A stretch of DNA of 64,000 nucleotides from Aequorivita sp. CIP111184 (GTDB lineage: Bacteria; Bacteroidota; Bacteroidia; Flavobacteriales; Flavobacteriaceae): positions 101,176 through 165,175 of the forward strand of contig NZ_UEFQ01000030.1 in NCBI RefSeq assembly GCF_900489465.1, in the 5' to 3' direction. The notes under the pieces were generated by a model. It saw nothing but the letters and a program-made list of their open reading frames with translations, had not been told where the DNA came from and ran no database searches. The position numbers and the translations under genes are program-made. Below, one piece after another: positions 27,694 to 36,805 of this stretch (positions are counted from its first letter, which is position 1; each line of letters begins with the position of its first letter).

Positions 27694-27994
27694 ATTCATT
27701 TACTCGAATTTTAATAGTTCGTGGTATGGGTTGTTTTTTCCAGACAAATGTGTAAAGCCACATAAGTGTAAAAGTTGGGATAATATCTGTAAAGGGCAAT
27801 ATCTCTTCAAGAAATACGAAAACGGAAGCAATTTTTCCTTCTGTTCCTGTATACATATCATTCATCTTTTTTGCCGCAAATGGTGCCCAGAGTATGTCTA
27901 AAAATGGACCTACTACTGGTATTGCCATTGTAGCCATACCTAACACATCATAAATGATTCCTTGACGTAGTAATTTATATTTTTCGTTTTTCAT
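27692..27994 (-). CDS. Small integral membrane protein
   Basis: A 100-aa protein. The first membrane segment is re-entrant or amphipathic (VLGMATMAIPVVGPFLDILWAPFAA, Pro/Gly-rich), and the second is near ILPFTDIIPTFTLMWLYTFVW. A short basic tail follows. I recall similar flavobacterial proteins of unknown function. Its stop lies in the T-run of the shared terminator, and it lies 45 bp downstream of folE on the same strand, so co-transcription with folE is likely. Confidence 0.75.
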   Translation of the reverse strand: MKNEKYKLLRQGIIYDVLGMATMAIPVVGPFLDILWAPFAAKKMNDMYTGTEGKIASVFVFLEEILPFTDIIPTFTLMWLYTFVWKKQPIPRTIKIRVNE

Positions 27995-28039
27995 TTTGTT
28001 GTCTTTAAATTATTACGAGCAAAAAACATTCCAAAAAAA

Positions 28040-28639
28040 CTATGACAAATCGTTACTTATTAGTTTTAAAAATTCATTTCTTGTTTCAATGGCTTCAAAT
28101 TGTCCCCTAAAGCCAGAAGTTGTTGTAACACTGTTCTGTTTTTGAACGCCACGCATCATCATACACATATGCGAAGCTTCAATAACAACTGCTACTCCTT
28201 TGGGTTTCAATGTATCGTTTATACATTCCAAAATATCGTGGGTTAAACGTTCCTGCACTTGCAATCTTCTCGCAAAAACATCAACAACACGTGGAATTTT
28301 ACTCAATCCAACAATATAGCCATCGGGAATGTATGCAATGTGTGCTTTTCCGAAGAAAGGAAGAATATGATGTTCACATAAAGAATAAAGCTCAATATCC
28401 TTTATAATTACCATATCGTGATAAGCCTCCGCAAACATTGCACTTCTAAGTATTTCTGAAGGGTCCTGTCCATTTCCCGAAGTTAAGAATTGCATGGCTT
28501 TAGCTGCTCTTTCAGGCGTCTTGATTATTCCTTCGCGAGAAACATCTTCTCCAATAGTATTTAAAATCTTACTGTAGTTTTCAATTAAATTGTCGGTTAC
28601 GGGTTGGTCGTATTCTTCAAGGTATCTATATGATGACAT
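28040..28639 (-). CDS. folE: GTP cyclohydrolase I
   Basis: A 199-aa type I enzyme converting GTP to 7,8-dihydroneopterin triphosphate, the first step to folate and pterins. Zinc ligands are visible in [14 protein letters not shown] (Cys and His) and [16 protein letters not shown] (second Cys). [19 protein letters not shown] and the C-terminal [10 protein letters not shown] are also standard. A TAnnTTTG box (TACATTTG) lies at 28671-28664, 25 bp upstream. The length fits homodecameric FolE I. Confidence 0.97.
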   Translation of the reverse strand: MSSYRYLEEYDQPVTDNLIENYSKILNTIGEDVSREGIIKTPERAAKAMQFLTSGNGQDPSEILRSAMFAEAYHDMVIIKDIELYSLCEHHILPFFGKAHIAYIPDGYIVGLSKIPRVVDVFARRLQVQERLTHDILECINDTLKPKGVAVVIEASHMCMMMRGVQKQNSVTTTSGFRGQFEAIETRNEFLKLISNDLS

Positions 28640-28758
28640 TTTTTTTGTTCAAGAATTTAAATTCAAATGTAAACACATAAGTTTGAATAAAAACTATATA
28701 ACTAATTGGATTGCATTATAGCACTATAAATAGTACTTTCACAAATTAAAATTTTGCT

Positions 28759-29418
28759 ATGATTGAGGCACAAAACATTCATAAATATTACGACAATCTC
28801 CACGTTTTGAAGGGTGTTGACCTTCATATAAAGAAAAGTGAAATTGTTTCAATTGTAGGTGCTTCAGGCGCAGGAAAAACTACACTGCTTCAAATTTTAG
28901 GAACACTGGATTCTTTGCACGATAACAAAAGTAAATTGCAAATTAACGGAGTGAATATTGGTTCTCTTTCGGGGAAAAAGATGGCAAAATTCAGAAATGA
29001 AAATATGGGCTTTATTTTTCAGTTTCATCAATTATTACCTGAATTTACTGCTCTTGAAAACGTTTGTATTCCGGCTTTTATTATGAATACCCCAAAAAAC
29101 GAAGCTATCAAAAAAGCCAAAGAATTGTTGTCATTTTTAGGGCTTTCGCACCGCGAAGACCATAAACCTAATGAACTATCCGGTGGCGAGCAACAGCGAG
29201 TGGCTGTAGCTAGAGCTTTAATAAACAATCCAGCAATAATTCTAGCTGATGAGCCCAGCGGAAATCTTGATACGGAAAGCGCCGAAAATCTACACAATCT
29301 CTTTTTTAAATTGCGTGATGAATTTGGGCAGACTTTCGTTATCGTTACCCACAATGAAGAACTTGCGAATATGGCCGACCGAAAGCTTGTTATGCAAGAC
29401 GGAAAAATTGTAAAATAA
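28759..29418 (+). CDS. LolD/FtsE-type ABC transporter ATPase
   Basis: A 219-aa ATPase of the LolD/MacB/FtsE class. Walker A is [12 protein letters not shown] (about residues 35-46), with Q-loop [18 protein letters not shown], signature [15 protein letters not shown], Walker [13 protein letters not shown] and H-loop [10 protein letters not shown]. LolD drives release of lipoproteins from the inner membrane with LolC/E-type permeases. No permease gene is adjacent, so the partner must be elsewhere and the exact assignment stays open. It lies 3 bp before the TIGR02757 gene, with which it is probably co-transcribed. Confidence 0.9.
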   Translation: MIEAQNIHKYYDNLHVLKGVDLHIKKSEIVSIVGASGAGKTTLLQILGTLDSLHDNKSKLQINGVNIGSLSGKKMAKFRNENMGFIFQFHQLLPEFTALENVCIPAFIMNTPKNEAIKKAKELLSFLGLSHREDHKPNELSGGEQQRVAVARALINNPAIILADEPSGNLDTESAENLHNLFFKLRDEFGQTFVIVTHNEELANMADRKLVMQDGKIVK

Positions 29419-29421
29419 TAC

Positions 29422-30186
29422 ATGAAGAAAAGCGAACTTAAAGATTTTCTTGACGAAAAAGTAATTATTTATAACCACCCAAATTTTATTGAATCCGATC
29501 CCATTCAAATTCCGCATTTATTTACGCTGAAAGAAGATATTGAAATCGCGGGCTTTCTCGTGGCCACAATCGCCTGGGGAAACCGAAAGAGCATCATAAA
29601 TAACGGTCATCGTTTAGTGGAAATTATGGGCAGTTCGCCGTATGATTTTGTTATGAATTTTTCAGAAAAAAATGCTGAATCACTTACTCCTTTCGTACAT
29701 AGAACCTTTAATAATGAAGATCTTTTTTATTTTTTTAAAGCCCTTCAAAATATCTATAAAAATCACGGGGGAATGGAAAGCCTTTTTGCAAAGTATGGCG
29801 AAAAAGATTCTCTGCAGTCTGCAATCCATCATTTCAAAAAAATCTTTTTTGAACTTCCGCATCTTTCTAGAACACAAAAACACGTCAGCGATCCGTTGAA
29901 AAATTCAGCTGCCAAAAGAATAAATATGTTTTTGAGGTGGATGGTACGCAATGACAATGCTGGTGTGGATTTTGGTATTTGGAAAAGCATCTCCCCTGCA
30001 CAACTTTCATGCCCGTTAGATGTACACAGTGGAAATGTTGCCCGAAAACTTGGTTTGCTAAACCGAAAACAAAACGACGGCAAGGCTTTGGCTGAGCTGG
30101 ATAATTCACTTCGAAAACTAGACCCAAACGATCCTGTAAAATATGATTTTGCCCTCTTCGGATTAGGTGTTTTTGAACGTTTTTAA
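29422..30186 (+). CDS. TIGR02757 (DUF2400) family protein
   Basis: A 254-aa protein of the TIGR02757 family. Landmarks are FLVATIAWGNRKSIIN (about 45-60), SAAKRINMFLRWMVRNDNAGVDFGIW and PLDVHSGNVARKLGLL with KYDFALFGLG at the end. The fold is helical and distantly like HhH DNA glycosylases; no activity has been established to my knowledge. It starts 3 bp after the ABC ATPase stop and forms a pair with it. Confidence 0.9.
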   Translation: MKKSELKDFLDEKVIIYNHPNFIESDPIQIPHLFTLKEDIEIAGFLVATIAWGNRKSIINNGHRLVEIMGSSPYDFVMNFSEKNAESLTPFVHRTFNNEDLFYFFKALQNIYKNHGGMESLFAKYGEKDSLQSAIHHFKKIFFELPHLSRTQKHVSDPLKNSAAKRINMFLRWMVRNDNAGVDFGIWKSISPAQLSCPLDVHSGNVARKLGLLNRKQNDGKALAELDNSLRKLDPNDPVKYDFALFGLGVFERF

Positions 30187-30312
30187 TAAAGAAACTAACC
30201 CAATTCGCATTATTTTTTTTGTGTTATCAACTCAATTTAAAATATTGTACATTTACGTTTAATCCATAAATCTCGACCTCTGTCGGATTTAAGAAAAATT
30301 AGAGATAAAGCC

Positions 30313-31515
30313 TTGATAGCACCACAATTCCCAGTTGATGAACCACACCGCATGGCCGCAGTAAAGTCATACAATATGTTGGATACATTACCGGAAAAAG
30401 ATTTCGATAATATTACAGAATTAATAGCAAGCATATGTGATGTGCCAATATCTTTGGTAACTTTAATAGATGCTGACCGAAATTTTTTGAAATCACACTT
30501 TGGTGTCCCTTTTAACGAATCGCCTCGCAATATTTCTTTCTGCGGACATGCAATTTTAGACGAAACCAATATTTTTATCGTTGAAGATGCTCGAAAAGAT
30601 CCACGATTTAAGGACAATCCATTAGTAAAAGACATGAATGCCATTTTTTATGCAGGTGTGCGTTTAATTAATCCTGAAGGTTACCCCTTGGGAACACTTT
30701 GTGTTTTTGATGTAAAACCAAGGTCTCTCACAAAATCACAGAAAAAGGCGCTTATCGCTATGGCATATCAAGTTGTCAACCTTTTTGAGGCCCGAAAACG
30801 CAATAGAATATTAATGGAAGTTCAGCAGGAATTGGAAGAAAAGAATGAAGAACTTAAGAATTTTGCGGGTATTGTTTCACATGATATGAAAATGCCTCTT
30901 GCAAATATGATTATAACCTCTGATATGTTGCGCAGCAAATATGGTAATCTTTTGGATGATCAAGGAAATGAATATTTAAATTACATAAAACAATCTTCAT
31001 TTACTTTAAGCGAATATATTACTGGACTTTTGGAACATTACGAAAGCGATAAAACAGCATCTCTAACTGATGAGGTTTTTGACAGTCACGATCTTTTAGA
31101 GGAGATGATAGAGCTGCTAAACATCAATATTGATTGTGAGATAAATCTGCCAGAAAAAAATATTGAAATGCACGCCAATAGATCTGCTTTGGAGCAAATT
31201 ATTCTTAACCTCGTGACCAACAGTTTAAAATATAATGACAAAAAGAGAATAAAAATAGACATTGAATGCACCGAGGCAAACGGGTTTTATAATTTTTCCA
31301 TTGCTGACAATGGCATGGGTATTCCAAAAAATAAATTGAACCGTATTTTTGATCTTTTTGCAACCACCGGTAAATTGGACAGAAATGGAAAAAAAGGAAA
31401 CGGCATTGGGCTATCCACAGTTAAAAAGCTCATTAAAAAACTTAATGGTGAAATAGATGTTTCTTCAGAATTGGGAAAAGGCACTACTTTTCATTTTTCT
31501 ATAAAAAAGAACTAA
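30313..31515 (+). CDS. Soluble GAF-domain histidine kinase (first of tandem pair)
   Basis: A 400-aa kinase starting at TTG (30313). A GAF domain spans about residues 20-165 (DNITELIASICDVPISLVTL, SPRNISFCGHAI, GYPLGTLCVFD). A short coiled coil follows, then the H-box FAGIVSHDMKMPLANM, in which the phospho-His is clear but MKMPL replaces the usual LKSPL. The ATPase domain has NLVTNSLKYN (N box), DNGMGIPKNK (G1) and GNGIGLSTVKKL (G2). There is no membrane segment, so it senses cytosolic signals. No response regulator is encoded nearby. It is closely related to the next gene, indicating a local duplication. Confidence 0.92.
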   Translation: MIAPQFPVDEPHRMAAVKSYNMLDTLPEKDFDNITELIASICDVPISLVTLIDADRNFLKSHFGVPFNESPRNISFCGHAILDETNIFIVEDARKDPRFKDNPLVKDMNAIFYAGVRLINPEGYPLGTLCVFDVKPRSLTKSQKKALIAMAYQVVNLFEARKRNRILMEVQQELEEKNEELKNFAGIVSHDMKMPLANMIITSDMLRSKYGNLLDDQGNEYLNYIKQSSFTLSEYITGLLEHYESDKTASLTDEVFDSHDLLEEMIELLNINIDCEINLPEKNIEMHANRSALEQIILNLVTNSLKYNDKKRIKIDIECTEANGFYNFSIADNGMGIPKNKLNRIFDLFATTGKLDRNGKKGNGIGLSTVKKLIKKLNGEIDVSSELGKGTTFHFSIKKN

Positions 31516-31615
31516 GCACCAAATCATTATTTGTAAAATCCTGTTAATTCCTTTTTCCGACGAACTTTATCAACCTATATTTATAGACATAAAATTTCCT
31601 CATTGAAATATTTTT

Positions 31616-32812
31616 ATGATTTATCCGAAATTCCCAGAAAATGATAAAGAACGGATTGCCGAATTAAAAAAATACAATTTACTCGATACTTTATCCGAAA
31701 ACGATTTTGACAATATTACAAAACTTATCGCCGCAATTTGTGAAGTACCTATTTCTTTAATAACACTTTTAGATACAGACCGAAATTTTTTCAAATCTCA
31801 TTTTGGTCTTGACTACAACCAATCACCCAGAAATATTTCGTTTTGCGGTCATGCAATATTGCAGCATGATGATATTTTTATGGTGGAAGACGCAAGAAAA
31901 GATAAGCGTTTTAAGGACAATCCGCTTATAAATGATGCTAAGGCAATATTCTATGCAGGCGTTCCTCTTATAAATCCAAAAGGTTTCAAACTTGGAACTC
32001 TCTGTGTATTTGACCATAAACCACGAAAACTTACAGAACTTCAAATTATCTCTTTGAAAGCTTTAGCAAAACAAGTGGTAAATCTTTTTGAGCTTAGAAA
32101 GAAAAACAATCTTTTAACCGAATTTCAAAAAGAACTGCAAGCAAGAAATGATCGGCTTAATAATTTTGCCCACGTAGTTTCACATGATCTAAAATCACCA
32201 TTGGGCAATATAATTTCACTCACACGACTTCTTAGGGAAGAAAATCTTGGAAATCTCTCAAAAGATTCAGAGATGTACCTCAATTATATTGAAGAGTCGT
32301 CCTCAACTTTAAAGAATTACATAAATGGTATTTTAAAGTTTTACAAATCAGATGAATTATTAGAAACCCAAAAAAGGGATGTTGAACTAAAAGAGTTGTT
32401 TGATGAAATAAGCGAAATTTTAGTAACAGATGATATCGTTTTTGAATTCCCAAAAGAAGGCACTTTGAAAAATGTAAACAAGGCCGCCTTGTCACAAATA
32501 TTTTTAAATTTGGTCGATAACAGCTTGAAATATAATTTAAATGATAAAAGGATGGTTAAGATAGGTTATACCGAGGAGAATGACTTTCATAAGTTTTCTG
32601 TTAAAGACAATGGAATGGGTATTGATTTTGGCGTACAGGAAGAAATTTTCAATCTTTTTAAAACAACAGGCATTAAAGATCGTAACGGAAAAGAGGGTAC
32701 GGGTATTGGTCTAGCAACTGTAAAAAGCTTAGTTTCAAAGCTTGGAGGAAGTATTTTCTTATTATCAGAACCCGGAAAAGGAAGTACCTTTACGTTTACA
32801 GTTGAGAAATAG
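31616..32812 (+). CDS. Soluble GAF-domain histidine kinase (second of tandem pair)
   Basis: A 398-aa paralogue of the preceding kinase, starting at ATG. GAF domain: DNITKLIAAICEVPISLITL, RNISFCGHAI, GFKLGTLCVFDHKPRKL. H-box: FAHVVSHDLKSPLGNI, fully canonical. ATPase: NLVDNSLKYN, DNGMGIDFG, GTGIGLATVKSL. It has no membrane segment or receiver. The two proteins align over their full length from MI-PxFP through the GxGSTF or GKGTTF end. It lies 100 bp after the first, so each may have its own promoter. Confidence 0.92.
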   Translation: MIYPKFPENDKERIAELKKYNLLDTLSENDFDNITKLIAAICEVPISLITLLDTDRNFFKSHFGLDYNQSPRNISFCGHAILQHDDIFMVEDARKDKRFKDNPLINDAKAIFYAGVPLINPKGFKLGTLCVFDHKPRKLTELQIISLKALAKQVVNLFELRKKNNLLTEFQKELQARNDRLNNFAHVVSHDLKSPLGNIISLTRLLREENLGNLSKDSEMYLNYIEESSSTLKNYINGILKFYKSDELLETQKRDVELKELFDEISEILVTDDIVFEFPKEGTLKNVNKAALSQIFLNLVDNSLKYNLNDKRMVKIGYTEENDFHKFSVKDNGMGIDFGVQEEIFNLFKTTGIKDRNGKEGTGIGLATVKSLVSKLGGSIFLLSEPGKGSTFTFTVEK

Positions 32813-32857
32813 CTTTAATTACGTTCCATTTTTTATCTTTGGACAATATTTATAGGA

Positions 32858-34780
32858 ATGCAGTTCAAAAACCCAGAAATTCTTTACTTTCTTTTCCTAC
32901 TGCTCATCCCTATATTTATTCATCTTTTTCAACTTCGCCGTTTTCAAAAAGTAGAATTCACTAATGTTGCTTTTCTTAAAAAAGTGACTATTCAAACCCG
33001 AAAGAGTTCACAACTCAAAAAATGGCTCACTTTGTTGATACGTATGTTGGCGTTGGCATCTATAATCATTGCTTTTGCACAACCCTTCACTGCTTCAAAA
33101 ACAGCATTGAATACAAAAAAAGAAACCGTTTTCTATATTGATAATTCGTTCAGTATGCAAGCGAGGGGTGCAAAAGGACCACTGTTGGAACGGGCTTTAC
33201 AGGATTTATTCGATAAATCTGGTGGTGCAGAAAAATTGAGCTGGTTCACAAACAATTCTGAACGGAAAAACACATCCCCACAAGATTTTAAAAACGAAAT
33301 CCTTTCAGTTAAATATTCGCAAAACCAGCTAACTCCAAACCAAGTTTTGCTGAAGGCAAATCAACTTTTTTCTAACCAAAAAGGTGTGTTTAAACGTTTA
33401 GTATATCTGTCCGATTTTCAGCAGAAAGAAGATTTTCCAGAAATTCCTGAAGATTTAATTGTAGATGCTGTGCAATTAAAACCTGCTAAAACTTCAAATA
33501 TTTCTATTGATAGTGTATATGTTGCTTCAAAAAATGCTTCAACTACGCAGCTAAAAGTTATTGTTTCACAACTCGGTAATGCAACTTCGGAAGCGCCGAT
33601 TTCTCTTTTCAACAAAGAAAAATTAATTGCAAAAACTGCAGTAGACTTTTCTGTAAATTCAAATGGAACCGTAACTTTTGATATCGATAATTCCGAAGAA
33701 TTTATTGGTAAATTGGAACTAAACGACCCCAATTTGCCCTTTGATAATAAATTGTTTTTCAGCATCAATAAGCCTGGAAAAATAAAGGTTTTGGCTATCA
33801 ATGAATCCGATGGAAATTTTCTGCGTCGTCTTTTTGAAAAAGAGGAATTCCAATTTACGCAGCAAACTTTTAAAACACTTAATTATAACGAAATTCCCGA
33901 ACAAAACTTCATAGTTTTGAACGAGCTGAAAGAAATTCCTGCATCACTGGCAACTGCGCTAAAGGCTTTTAGCGACGACGGGGGAAGTGTTCTTATTATT
34001 CCAGCAGTAAAAGCAGATTTAAACAGCTACAATAATTTTTTATTACCTACGGCTTTAGGAACGCTTACGGAAGAAAAGGTTCAAGAAAAAAAAATTACAA
34101 ATATTATCTTTTCGCATCCACTTTTTAAAGATGTTTTTGAAAAGGAAGTTGCAAATTTTCAATATCCAAAGGTTAATTCTTTTTATACTATTTCATCAAG
34201 TGCAACACCCGCAATTGCTTTTGAAGACAACCAACCTTTTTTACTTCAAAAGAATAATACCTATTTATTCACTTCGGCGATCAATAAAGAAAACTCAAAT
34301 TTTCAGAATTCGCCTTTAGTTGTTCCCACAATTTATAATATGGCCATCCAGAGTTTGCCATTGACAGACTTGTATTATACAATTGGTACACAAAATTCTA
34401 TCGCAGTTCCGGTTAAATTAGGGCCAGACGAAATTCTTACTATTAAAGACAGTACCGCAAGGTTCATCCCGCTTCAGCAAACAAAAGCCAATTACGTTTT
34501 AATGACAACAACGGACGAACCTAACAACGCGAACAATTATCAAATTGTAAAGGAAAGTGAGTTTTTGGAAAATATAAGTTATAATTTCAATAGAAATGAA
34601 AGTGAATTACAATACCTAAATATTGAAGATTGGAAAGGTGCTGAAATATATAAAACCGTAGAAGATCTTTTTGATTCTCTCACTGAAGCAAATTCCATCA
34701 ATAGTTTTTGGAAATGGTTTGCTATTTTTGCACTGCTCTTTTTACTTTTTGAAATGCTTATTTTAAAATTCTACAAATGA
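32858..34780 (+). CDS. BatA-domain membrane protein
   Basis: A 640-aa protein with the N-terminal BatA domain: FKNPEILYFLFLLLIPIFIH, then FQLRRFQKVEFTNVAFLKKV, then a second membrane helix (LTLLIRMLALASIIIAFAQPF). A long periplasmic region has VWA-like and glutamine-amidotransferase-like parts (VFYIDNSFSMQARGAKGPLL). A C-terminal helix WFAIFALLFLLFEMLIL closes it. BatA proteins belong to aerotolerance-type complexes with MoxR ATPases, but none is nearby. A TATCTTTG -7 box is at 32834-32841. Its TGA overlaps the next ATG (ATGA), so it is coupled to the dihydroorotase-like gene. Confidence 0.88.
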   Translation: MQFKNPEILYFLFLLLIPIFIHLFQLRRFQKVEFTNVAFLKKVTIQTRKSSQLKKWLTLLIRMLALASIIIAFAQPFTASKTALNTKKETVFYIDNSFSMQARGAKGPLLERALQDLFDKSGGAEKLSWFTNNSERKNTSPQDFKNEILSVKYSQNQLTPNQVLLKANQLFSNQKGVFKRLVYLSDFQQKEDFPEIPEDLIVDAVQLKPAKTSNISIDSVYVASKNASTTQLKVIVSQLGNATSEAPISLFNKEKLIAKTAVDFSVNSNGTVTFDIDNSEEFIGKLELNDPNLPFDNKLFFSINKPGKIKVLAINESDGNFLRRLFEKEEFQFTQQTFKTLNYNEIPEQNFIVLNELKEIPASLATALKAFSDDGGSVLIIPAVKADLNSYNNFLLPTALGTLTEEKVQEKKITNIIFSHPLFKDVFEKEVANFQYPKVNSFYTISSSATPAIAFEDNQPFLLQKNNTYLFTSAINKENSNFQNSPLVVPTIYNMAIQSLPLTDLYYTIGTQNSIAVPVKLGPDEILTIKDSTARFIPLQQTKANYVLMTTTDEPNNANNYQIVKESEFLENISYNFNRNESELQYLNIEDWKGAEIYKTVEDLFDSLTEANSINSFWKWFAIFALLFLLFEMLILKFYK

Positions 34781-36033
34781 AGATATTACTGAAATCCGCG
34801 ACCATTGTTGATGCTACAAGCAAGCATCATTTAAAAAAACGGGATGTTTTAATAGAGAATGGTAAAATTTCGAAAATCGCTGTAACCATTCCATCTTCAG
34901 AAAAAGTAAAAGAGATTTCCCTGAAAAACCTTCACATTTCGCAAGGTTGGTTTGATAGTAGCGTATCCTTTGGAGAACCGGGTTTTGAAGAACGAGAAAC
35001 AATAGAAAATGGTTTAAAAACTGCAGCTCTTAGCGGATTTACAAGTGTTGCTGTAAACGCCAACAGCTTTCCGGTAACAGATAGCAAGGGACATATAAAA
35101 TTTTTAAAATCAAAAGCTGAAGGAAATGCTGTAAATCTCTACCCTATCGGCGCGCTCACAATGGGAAGCAAAGGGATTGATTTAGCCGAATTATACGATA
35201 TGCAAAATGAAGGAGCGGTTTCATTTTATGATTACAAAAACCCGATAGCGAATGTAAATCTGCTGAAAATAGCACTTCAATACACCCAAAATTTTGAAGG
35301 ATTGGTACAATCTTTTCCTTTTGAAAAATCCATTGCCCGAAACGGAATGGTAAATGAAGAAGTAAACAGCACACGCTTAGGCTTAAAAGGAATTCCAGCG
35401 CTTTCTGAAGAACTTCAAATAATACGTGATTTGTATATTTTGGAATATACCGGCGGAAAACTTCACATTCCTACAATTTCAACCAAAAAATCGGTTGCAT
35501 TAATTAAAGAAGCAAAGAAAAAAGGATTAAATGTAACTTGTAGCGTTGCAATTTTCAACCTCGTTTTAACAGATGACGTTTTGGAAGGTTTTGATACAAA
35601 TTACAAATTACTTCCACCCTTGCGTACCACCGATGATAATAAAGCGTTGCTAAAGGGCCTAAAAGAAGGCATTATAGATGGTGTTACAAGCGATCACAAC
35701 CCGATTGATGTGGAACACAAAAAAACCGAGTTTGACCACGCCTATTTCGGAAGCATTGGCTTGGAAGGGTGTTTCGGAGTGTTAAATATGCTTTTAGGAG
35801 TCGAGCATTCAGTTACAGCGCTTACAGGGCTAAAAGAAGCTTTCAAAATTGCTTCGGAAAAAATTGAAGAGGGAAATTCTGCTGAGTTAACACTTTTCAA
35901 TCCTGATGAAAACTGGGAATATTCTGAAAAAAATATTATTTCAACTTCAAAAAATGCAGCTCTTCTTGGAACAAAGCTAAAAGGAAAAACGTACGGAATC
36001 TTAGCAAATAACAAAATAGTATTAAAAAATTAA
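34777..36033 (+). CDS. Dihydroorotase-like protein lacking metal ligands
   Basis: A 418-aa amidohydrolase-fold protein of the class I dihydroorotase family by overall layout (PGFEERETIENGLKTAALSG, SEELQIIRDL, GITSDHNP-like). The zinc ligands are gone: the HxH of DxHVHxREPG reads DSSVSFGEPG, the HCED position reads QSFPFEK, the HIxHIS motif keeps one His (LHIPTIST), and PHHL reads IFNL. Only SDHNP keeps Asp-His. It is therefore unlikely to be catalytic. In Pseudomonas an inactive PyrC' holds aspartate carbamoyltransferase together; a similar role with PyrB (1790-2719) is inference. It overlaps BatA (ATGA) and the next gene by one base. Confidence 0.9.
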   Translation: MKILLKSATIVDATSKHHLKKRDVLIENGKISKIAVTIPSSEKVKEISLKNLHISQGWFDSSVSFGEPGFEERETIENGLKTAALSGFTSVAVNANSFPVTDSKGHIKFLKSKAEGNAVNLYPIGALTMGSKGIDLAELYDMQNEGAVSFYDYKNPIANVNLLKIALQYTQNFEGLVQSFPFEKSIARNGMVNEEVNSTRLGLKGIPALSEELQIIRDLYILEYTGGKLHIPTISTKKSVALIKEAKKKGLNVTCSVAIFNLVLTDDVLEGFDTNYKLLPPLRTTDDNKALLKGLKEGIIDGVTSDHNPIDVEHKKTEFDHAYFGSIGLEGCFGVLNMLLGVEHSVTALTGLKEAFKIASEKIEEGNSAELTLFNPDENWEYSEKNIISTSKNAALLGTKLKGKTYGILANNKIVLKN

Positions 36034-36353
36034 TGAAGAATTCACCTGCAGGAAAATCTACCGCAATAATAGCCTACGCACCTTTTGTGGGATTTTTGAT
36101 TGCATATTATATCAATAGAGATGAAAGCCATGAATTTGCAACTTGGCATATTAAAAACATGTTCGGGCTTTCCATTTTTTTTATTGTTTCGCTTATAGTG
36201 CAATCTCAAATTAATGTAAGGATCGGAGATATTTTATGGCTTGTTTGTCTTGTAATTTGGCTCTATTCTTGGACTATGGCTTTCTTCAACAAAAGGAAAG
36301 GTATCCCGTTTTTAAGTGAACTATTTCAAAAATGGTTTACTTTTTTAAATTAA
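36033..36353 (+). CDS. Small membrane protein, DUF4870-like
   Basis: A 106-aa protein with three hydrophobic segments (IIAYAPFVGFLIAYYI, MFGLSIFFIVSLIV, ILWLVCLVIWLYSWTMAFF). The charged linkers HEFATWHIKNM and FLSELFQKWFTF resemble the next protein. The start uses the last base of the preceding stop codon. It is probably a DUF4870-family member of unknown role, and a relative of the gene at 36405. Confidence 0.82.
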   Translation: MKNSPAGKSTAIIAYAPFVGFLIAYYINRDESHEFATWHIKNMFGLSIFFIVSLIVQSQINVRIGDILWLVCLVIWLYSWTMAFFNKRKGIPFLSELFQKWFTFLN

Positions 36354-36404
36354 AGTAATGGCTACCTTTAGCTTATAAAAATAACTAACCTAATCTCAAA
36401 AAAA

Positions 36405-36728
36405 ATGGAAACAACTACAGACAATGGCAAAACCGTGGCCATCATTTCTTATATCACACTTATTGGATGGATAATTGCTCTTATAATGAACAACGGAAAC
36501 AAGACAGCTCTAGGCTCGTTCCATGTGCGACAATCGCTTGGGATAATTTGCGTGAGCGTTATTTTAAGTATAATTATAAGTTTTGTTGGCATATCAGTCC
36601 TCAGTTGGATTGTTCAACTCGCCATAGTGGTATTTTGGCTTTTAGGATTGATAAGTGCTATTCAAGGTGAAATGAAACCCGTCCCTGTATTCGGTGAACA
36701 ATTTCAAGACTGGTTTAAAGGCATTTAA
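36405..36728 (+). CDS. Small membrane protein, DUF4870-like
   Basis: A 107-aa protein with three hydrophobic segments (VAIISYITLIGWIIALIM, LGIICVSVILSIIISFVGIS, IVQLAIVVFWLLGLISAI) and a shared pattern FHVRQSLGI and EQFQDWFKGI. It is the paralogue of the preceding gene, 51 bp apart. The DUF4870 assignment is from this pattern. The function is unknown. A long hairpin terminator follows. Confidence 0.84.
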   Translation: METTTDNGKTVAIISYITLIGWIIALIMNNGNKTALGSFHVRQSLGIICVSVILSIIISFVGISVLSWIVQLAIVVFWLLGLISAIQGEMKPVPVFGEQFQDWFKGI

Positions 36729-36744
36729 AAATTTAAAATATTTT

Positions 36745-36791
36745 AACAAGACCTTTTATACTGAAAAAGCTTCAGTTTAAAAGGTCTTGTT
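36745..36791 (+). terminator. Terminator after the DUF4870-like genes
   Basis: Stem AACAAGACCTTTTA / TAAAAGGTCTTGTT enclosing a smaller CTGAA / TTCAG stem, then TTATTTTT. A TATTTTTG -7 box (36792-36799) for the next gene begins right after it. Confidence 0.85.
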
Positions 36792-36805
36792 TATTTTTGC
36801 AACTT

